From: an uncultured Clostridia bacterium
GTDB lineage: Bacteria; Bacillota; Clostridia; Saccharofermentanales; Saccharofermentanaceae
NCBI GenBank assembly: GCA_946405115.1
Contig: CAMJGB010000007.1
Coordinates: forward strand, 1 to 20,573
Length of the DNA stretch: 20,573 nucleotides
Direction: 5' to 3'
The translations under genes and the position numbers were made by a program. Positions within the stretch are counted from its first letter, which is position 1, and every line of letters begins with the position of its first letter. The notes beneath the pieces were generated by a model. The model had not been told where the DNA came from. It worked only from the letters and a program-made list of their open reading frames with translations, and made no database searches. Below, one piece after another: positions 16,168-20,573 of the stretch.

Positions 16168-16842
16168 ATGAATACGGTTATTGAAGTTCGTAATGTCAGC
16201 AAGACGTTCGGAAAGAATACAAATCTTAACAGGGTATTGGACGAGGCCTGCATGTATGTGGGCGAGGGAGAGTTCGTATCCTTAATGGGTGCATCGGGAT
16301 CGGGCAAGTCGACATTGCTTTATCTGATCGGCGGATTGGACAGAGAGTTCGACGGTTCGATCAGTCTCTGCGGTCAGGAGATCTCGAAGCTTAAAGACAG
16401 TCAGCTATCTGACTTAAGACTTAAGAACATGGGATTCGTTTTCCAGTTCTATAACCTCGTAATGAATTTGAATGTAGAAGATAATATCCTGCTTCCTGCG
16501 ACGATCAACGGCAAGAAGCGAAAGGACCTTCAGAAAGACCTCGATGAGATCTTGGAATTAACAGGTCTTACGGAGAAGCGTAAGGCAATGCCCAACACAT
16601 TGTCCGGCGGTCAGCAGCAAAGGGTTGCCGTAGCACGTGCCCTTCTTACTAAACCCGCGGTGATCCTTGCTGACGAGCCGACCGGTAATCTCGATTCCAA
16701 GTCAACAAGAGAAATCATGGAACTGTTCAGACGCCTTAATCAGGAAAGAGGAATGACGATCTTGCAGGTCACACATTCCGAGAAGTGCGCTGAATACGGA
16801 ACCCGCACGATCACCATCGATAATGGTAAGACAGTGGGGTAA
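16168..16842 (+). CDS. ABC transporter ATP-binding protein (MacB/LolD-type)
   Basis: 224 residues. Walker A GASGSGKST (41-49), Q-loop Q93 in FVFQFYNL, signature LSGGQQQR (145-152), Walker B VILADEPTGNLD (165-176) and switch H203 are all present, so it should hydrolyse ATP and drive the upstream permease. The ATG at 16168 has AAGGAG 7 bases upstream; an in-frame ATG at 16150 overlapping the permease stop lacks such a site. The MacB/LolD subgroup fits the FtsX-type partner. Confidence 0.97.
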   Translation: MNTVIEVRNVSKTFGKNTNLNRVLDEACMYVGEGEFVSLMGASGSGKSTLLYLIGGLDREFDGSISLCGQEISKLKDSQLSDLRLKNMGFVFQFYNLVMNLNVEDNILLPATINGKKRKDLQKDLDEILELTGLTEKRKAMPNTLSGGQQQRVAVARALLTKPAVILADEPTGNLDSKSTREIMELFRRLNQERGMTILQVTHSEKCAEYGTRTITIDNGKTVG

Positions 16843-16888
16843 GTGATAAACTTTCTTATATAAATTAAGTGGAATAAGGGGAACAGCT

Positions 16889-17599
16889 GTGCGTATTGCC
16901 GTTGTAGATGATGAAGAGGTTTTCAGAAGACAGATCGCTTCGATGATTTCTAATCTCTATGGCAGAGAAGACGTCAGCTGTTTTCTTTATGCGGACGGTT
17001 CGGAGGTCATCAGAAGCTTCGAGAACGGGTTCGAATTGGACGCGGTTTTCTTGGACATCGAGATGGCTGATGTGGACGGAATGAGCGCCGCGAGGCGCAT
17101 CCGCGAATTCAACAAAGAGATACCGATCGTCTTCACGACTTCGCACACTGAGATGGCCATCGAGGGTTATGAAGTCGACGCTTTCAGATTCTTAAGTAAG
17201 CCGATTAATGAACTTAAGCTTCGCGAGACTTTGAAGGACCTTGAGACTTTGCTTAAGGTCGACAACAAGATAATTCTTCGTAAGGACGGCGAAGAGTTGG
17301 TATTCTCGATCTCCGATCTTATCTATGCGGAGGCGTCCAATAATTCGGTGAGATTCCAGTTCAGGAAACAGTCGGTCGAGCAGCGAATGAAGTTCACGGA
17401 TGCGGTAAAAATGATCGATGAATTAACTCCCGACTTCGTTAAGATCCACCGCTCGTACTACGTTAATCTTTCACACGTGAAGAAACTTAACAGCACAGAA
17501 GTTCTCATGGATAATGCCGAGACGCTGCCTGTGGCAAGAAGTGCTGCCGGAGATGCTAAGGACAGGCTTTTCGAGTATGTAAGAAGAGCCGGGAGGTAG
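16889..17599 (+). CDS. LytTR-family response regulator (AgrA/LytR-like)
   Basis: 236 residues. Receiver domain about 1-120: acidic pair D7/D8 (VVDDEE), phospho-acceptor D56 (VFLDIEMAD) and switch Lys in FLSKPI. A LytTR DNA-binding domain occupies about 135-232, with LIYAEASNNSVRFQF and FVKIHRSYYVNLSHVKKL. LytTR regulators bind promoters of peptide, quorum and export genes. It starts at GTG (MRIAVVDDEE) with AAGGGGAACAGCT upstream and ends at the first base of the kinase start, so the two are translationally coupled. The 46-base gap after the ABC ATPase contains TTATATAA but no sure promoter. The likely target is the ABC/M13 cluster; I could not see a convincing LytTR operator. Confidence 0.95.
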   Translation: MRIAVVDDEEVFRRQIASMISNLYGREDVSCFLYADGSEVIRSFENGFELDAVFLDIEMADVDGMSAARRIREFNKEIPIVFTTSHTEMAIEGYEVDAFRFLSKPINELKLRETLKDLETLLKVDNKIILRKDGEELVFSISDLIYAEASNNSVRFQFRKQSVEQRMKFTDAVKMIDELTPDFVKIHRSYYVNLSHVKKLNSTEVLMDNAETLPVARSAAGDAKDRLFEYVRRAGR

Positions 17600-19014
17600 T
17601 GTTGCAGAATCTACTTCACATGCTTCTTTATGTTCTTCTGTTCGTGTTCCCGGCGCTCGTGCCGATCCTCGGGACGTACCTCATTACGGACGTTTTCCGC
17701 TACAAGGTGCGCCACAAGAAGCGCGCGTTTATGTTCGCGACTTTGTCCGGAATTCTGTCGTCCATAATGACGTTCATGATGAACCGTGCAGTCGACAACG
17801 TTCTTATTACCGTGACGTTTATTTATGTCGGGTGCTTCTTCTTCCTGGTGTTCTACCTGATCGCCGACATCAACGATAAAGTCTGGCGGCGAGTGCTCGT
17901 CGTCATCCTAACCTTCGACATAATTTCCGACTTCGGCGAGCTTTTTGACATGATGAAGGAAGCCCTCTACCAGATGTGTCCGTGGGAGCATTCGCTTCGC
18001 TCGGGTTTTCTTTATTTGCTGATAAATATCGTGATGGCGTCGCTCGAGATCTTAATGCTTTATGCGATCGCTAAGATGCGTGAGAAGAAGGACGACACGC
18101 CGCTTCCTTTGCCGATGGTATTCATGCTGTTTGTTGTCTTGAACATAATAAGTGGCCTGCTGCCGAAAGAATACGGCGGAATCGAGAACGACGCGAACAT
18201 CCTTACAAGCGTGATCACGGGCGCGACAGGCCAAGACCTTAAGGACAATCCGTTCATCGTCTTAAGCATGACGCTCGTGCTCCTGTACGTGTTCTTCATG
18301 TTCTACATAAGAGCCGTGCGCAAGGAGACACACGACCTGAAGGAACTCAACAAGCGTAACGAGGAATACATCGAAATGCAGACGAAGTACTTCGAGCTCT
18401 CGGCTAAATCCGATGACACGATACGCTCGATGCGACACGACATGCGAAACAACACGCAGGTCCTGATGTTGCTTCTTGAGGCCGGCGAATACGACAAGAT
18501 GAGAGAATATCTCGAGCAGATGGGCAACGATCTTGTTAGTGCGGATATCAGTGCGCATACGGGGAATACGATTGCAGATGCCATCATTGCCGATAAGACT
18601 CTTAAGGCGGAGAAGTGTGGATGCGAGCTTAAGGTGTCGGGCCAGATCGCGGGCATCGAGTTCGCGTCGGTGGATATTTGTAAGATACTCGCGAATATAT
18701 TGGATAATGCGATCGAGGCGGCGGGGGATGAGCGTTTGATTGATCTGTCGTCCGAGTTCAAGGTGATCAAGCTCGACTTTAAGAAGACGGATAAGTTCTT
18801 CCTGATCTCTCTGACGAATCCGTGTGCGTCGAAGCCTGAGATCGTGGACGGCCAGATTGAGACGCATAAGAGTGATAAGAGCAATCACGGACTGGGTCTT
18901 AATAATGTTAGAACGGCGGCTGCTGTATATGGGGGCGAGGTGTCACTGGAGTGCGAGGATAGGCCGTACGGTGGGGAGTTCAGAACTGAGATTTTGTTTA
19001 TCCTGCCGTCTTGA
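17599..19014 (+). CDS. GHKL-type sensor histidine kinase (AgrC/NatK-like)
   Basis: 471 residues. About six membrane segments fill the first 240 residues, with little extracellular loop, as in AgrC-type peptide sensors. A coiled linker leads to the phospho-acceptor H280 in RSMRHDMRNN. The GHKL ATPase domain has its N-box at ANILDNAIEAA (N366/N370) and its G-box at NHGLGLNNVRTAAAVYGGE (about 429-447). It should pass phosphate to the adjacent LytTR regulator. The start is GTG 17599 overlapping the regulator's stop, or TTG 17602, which is better spaced from GGGAGG (17591-17596). A small or membrane-active ligand is likely from the topology, but its identity is unknown. Confidence 0.93.
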   Translation: MLQNLLHMLLYVLLFVFPALVPILGTYLITDVFRYKVRHKKRAFMFATLSGILSSIMTFMMNRAVDNVLITVTFIYVGCFFFLVFYLIADINDKVWRRVLVVILTFDIISDFGELFDMMKEALYQMCPWEHSLRSGFLYLLINIVMASLEILMLYAIAKMREKKDDTPLPLPMVFMLFVVLNIISGLLPKEYGGIENDANILTSVITGATGQDLKDNPFIVLSMTLVLLYVFFMFYIRAVRKETHDLKELNKRNEEYIEMQTKYFELSAKSDDTIRSMRHDMRNNTQVLMLLLEAGEYDKMREYLEQMGNDLVSADISAHTGNTIADAIIADKTLKAEKCGCELKVSGQIAGIEFASVDICKILANILDNAIEAAGDERLIDLSSEFKVIKLDFKKTDKFFLISLTNPCASKPEIVDGQIETHKSDKSNHGLGLNNVRTAAAVYGGEVSLECEDRPYGGEFRTEILFILPS

Positions 19015-19017
19015 TGG

Positions 19018-19047
19018 TTGACAGGCGCGTGGTCTTGAGGTTAATAT
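19018..19047 (+). promoter_or_regulatory. Strong promoter of the ABC-F gene
   Basis: TTGACA (19018-19023), an 18-base spacer and TAATAT (19042-19047). It lies 4 bases after the kinase stop. The predicted start near 19054 gives a leader of about 180 bases before the ABC-F ATG. Confidence 0.8.
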
Positions 19048-19080
19048 CTCGTCAGAAAATTGATTAATGGAGGAACACCG

Positions 19081-19101
19081 ATGAGAAAGACAATCTGCTG
19101 A
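19081..19101 (+). CDS. Six-codon leader peptide MRKTIC upstream of ABC-F
   Basis: ATG AGA AAG ACA ATC TGC TGA, preceded by GGAGG (19069-19073) at 7 bases, a better ribosome site than most full genes here. It sits between the promoter and a terminator, ahead of a ribosome-protection gene. In known ARE-ABC-F and erm leaders, drug-stalled ribosomes on such short frames relieve termination or SD occlusion. The function is inferred from layout; I do not recognise the peptide sequence. Confidence 0.6.
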   Translation: MRKTIC

Positions 19102-19113
19102 TTATTTTTATAC

Positions 19114-19208
19114 TTCGCGGATAAGTCTTTTTACGTGTTTCTATTTACATAGTTGAATTTAGTTTGCCGCGCCGTTGATCGCGGCTTTTGTTTTACTTAT
19201 CCGGCGAA
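19114..19208 (+). promoter_or_regulatory. ABC-F leader RNA with competing stems (attenuator)
   Basis: TTCGC-GGATAAGT (19114-19126) can pair with ACTTATCC-g-GCGAA (19195-19208): 13 bp with one bulged G, enclosing the terminator. Alternatively, CGCGG (19116-19120) can pair with CCGCG (19167-19171), the 5' arm of the terminator, as a short antiterminator. The 5' arm lies 12 bases after the leader-peptide stop, where a paused ribosome would influence it. Confidence 0.5.
19166..19194 (+). terminator. Leader terminator upstream of ABC-F
   Basis: GCCGCG (19166-19171), an 8-base loop, CGCGGC (19180-19185) and TTTTGTTTT. It lies between the leader peptide and the ABC-F ribosome site, so it must be read through for expression. 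It could also end read-through from the kinase operon, for which no other terminator is visible. Confidence 0.8.
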
Positions 19209-19234
19209 AGATTCGTAAATTAGGAGAATTCTTT

Positions 19235-20573
19235 ATGCCAATGATAACAATCAAGAATCTTACATTCGGATACGACGGCTCGGATGAGCTTTTGTTTCAG
19301 GATGTAAATATCACACTCGACACTTCATGGAAGCTTGCGCTGTCTGGCCGTAACGGCAGGGGCAAGTCGACGTTCTTTAAGCTTCTTAAGGGCGAATTGC
19401 AGTATTCGGGTTCGATCACCGGAGTTCCGCAGATCGTGGAATTCCCGATGGATGAACTGCCGGATAATGAAGAATGGCGCGTCCGTAAGGAATTGAATCT
19501 GATGGGCGCAGATCCCGACATCATGTGGAGACCGATGGAGACTTTGTCCGGCGGAGAGAGGACCAAACTGATGCTCGCGAACCTGTTCGCTTCAGACGGG
19601 ATATATCCTCTGATCGACGAGCCGACCAACCATCTGGACCGCCGCGGCCGTGAGGCGGTAGCCTCATATCTCGCGTCTAAGGAAGGGTTCATTCTGATAT
19701 CACATGACCGCGACTTCCTGGACCGATGCACTGATCACACATTGGTTATTACCCGTTCGGGTATTGAATTGGTGGCTGCCAAGTTCTCAACCTGGTGGGA
19801 CAACAATGAACAGCGACAGGAATCCGAGAAGGCCCGTAACGACCAGCTTCGTAAGGAGATGGGTTCGATCGAGACGGCCATGAAGAAGAACGCCCAGTGG
19901 TCTTCAAAGGCTGAGTCATCTAAGAGCCGCAACAATCCGAAGGGCGCAGAAGACCATTTCAGAAGAGCCTTCGAGGCTAAGAAGGCCAGTAAGTTGATGA
20001 GCCTGTCGAAGAACCTCGAACAGCGTAATGAACGTAAATTGGAAGAGAAACAGTCGTTGTTGAAAGATCTTGAACGTGAGCAGACATTGAAGATCACAGG
20101 AAGTACACATCACGATAAGACGCCGATTATATTGAAGAGTGTATCAGTCCTTCGATACGGTGAGGTGATCGCGTCTTGTATTGATCTAACCGTTGAAAGA
20201 GGGAAGAAGATCTCGTTGCAGGGACCGAACGGCTGCGGAAAGAGTACTTTGATCAAGTATCTGGCCGGTTGTTCCGATGAAGAAGGGATCACCTGTGATG
20301 GGGATATCCATATCGCGAAGGGTTTGAAGATCTCATATGTCGGCCAGGATACTTCGTCGTTGAAAGGGTCTTTATATGACATCTGTGCAGATCGCGGGGC
20401 TGATAAGACTCAGTTCTCGACCATCCTGGTCAAGATGGGGTTCACAGGCGATATGTTGTATAGGGACGTGGATGCCCTGTCACTTGGTCAGAAGAAATTC
20501 GTAATGCTGGCATTATCCCTCTGTGAACAGGCGGATGTGTATCTGTGGGATGAGCCGCTCAATTACATAGATG
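19235..20573 (+). CDS. ARE-type ABC-F ribosomal protection protein (Lsa/Vga/CplR-like), 3' end off window
   Basis: 446 residues are visible, with no membrane domain. The first ATPase has Walker A GRNGRGKST (38-46), LSGGE (104-108) and LIDEPTNHLD (126-135). An extended basic interdomain linker (about 190-300, including the helix pair around HFRRAFEAKKASKLMS) is characteristic of antibiotic-resistance ABC-F proteins. The second ATPase has GPNGCGKST (330-338), LSLGQKK (415-421) and YLWDEPLNYID at the edge, where LSLGQKK/WDEPLNYID is typical of the Lsa/Sal/Vga branch. These proteins bind the ribosomal E site and dislodge drugs such as lincosamides, pleuromutilins and streptogramin A; the spectrum here is inferred only. 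AGGAG lies 8 bases before ATG 19235. Probably 40-50 residues are missing. Confidence 0.92.
   Translation, partial: MPMITIKNLTFGYDGSDELLFQDVNITLDTSWKLALSGRNGRGKSTFFKLLKGELQYSGSITGVPQIVEFPMDELPDNEEWRVRKELNLMGADPDIMWRPMETLSGGERTKLMLANLFASDGIYPLIDEPTNHLDRRGREAVASYLASKEGFILISHDRDFLDRCTDHTLVITRSGIELVAAKFSTWWDNNEQRQESEKARNDQLRKEMGSIETAMKKNAQWSSKAESSKSRNNPKGAEDHFRRAFEAKKASKLMSLSKNLEQRNERKLEEKQSLLKDLEREQTLKITGSTHHDKTPIILKSVSVLRYGEVIASCIDLTVERGKKISLQGPNGCGKSTLIKYLAGCSDEEGITCDGDIHIAKGLKISYVGQDTSSLKGSLYDICADRGADKTQFSTILVKMGFTGDMLYRDVDALSLGQKKFVMLALSLCEQADVYLWDEPLNYID

Noticed and set aside
18052..18888. Minus-strand frames of up to 208 codons opposite the kinase gene
   Set aside because: Antisense to the conserved kinase catalytic region, with no start signals.
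1..20573. tRNA, rRNA, CRISPR array, insertion sequence or prophage
   Set aside because: No spaced repeat series, transposase, integrase or cloverleaf was seen by eye; short or degenerate elements could be missed.

Overview
The window looks like mid-GC chromosomal DNA from an anaerobic Firmicute of class Clostridia. Three things point there: a type III glutamine synthetase next to a second glutamine-synthetase-family gene and an ANTAR antiterminator, a Lsa-type ABC-F gene behind a leader attenuator, and strong AGGAGG ribosome sites with TTGACA/TATAAT-like promoters. I cannot place it below class; a gut or rumen Oscillospiraceae/Lachnospiraceae-like lineage is only a guess.

Layout. (1) 1-5078 is a nitrogen/glutamine block. 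glnN (type III GS, minus strand, 3' end off the window) diverges from an operon of a GS-I-like protein, an ANTAR RNA-binding regulator and pyrG (CTP synthase, a glutamine user). Two back-to-back promoters lie between them, and each is followed almost at once by an intrinsic-terminator hairpin. Both genes therefore look controlled by antitermination, and the ANTAR protein next door is the obvious candidate. The GS-like protein has substitutions at several canonical catalytic positions and the ANTAR protein has Asn at the phospho-acceptor position, so the pair may be a sensing device rather than an enzyme plus a normal response regulator. (2) 5099-6361 encodes an unrecognised membrane protein, ending at a terminator shared with a convergent secreted DUF4214 protein (6438-7286, minus). 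(3) 7407-8566 holds an operator-like palindrome and a probably intracellular GH5-type glycosidase. (4) 8567-9300 is an AT-richer patch with a frameshifted, probably dead PD-(D/E)XK-like gene and a small repeat cluster, perhaps a scar of horizontal transfer. (5) 9373-11550 encodes a large membrane-anchored alpha/beta hydrolase. (6) 11638-19014 is a co-directional cluster: an M13 zinc metallopeptidase lipoprotein, an FtsX/MacB-type ABC permease and ATPase, a LytTR response regulator and a GHKL sensor kinase. This is probably an envelope or peptide sensing and export module. (7) 19018-20573 holds an antibiotic-resistance type ABC-F ATPase (3' end off the window). Its leader has a strong promoter, a six-codon upstream ORF with a good Shine-Dalgarno sequence and an intrinsic terminator, which is the layout of ribosome-mediated attenuation.

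The best candidates for new biology are the glutamine block (GS-like protein, pseudo-receiver ANTAR protein and paired attenuators) and the ABC-F leader. All folds and motif matches were made by eye; no search or folding program was run.
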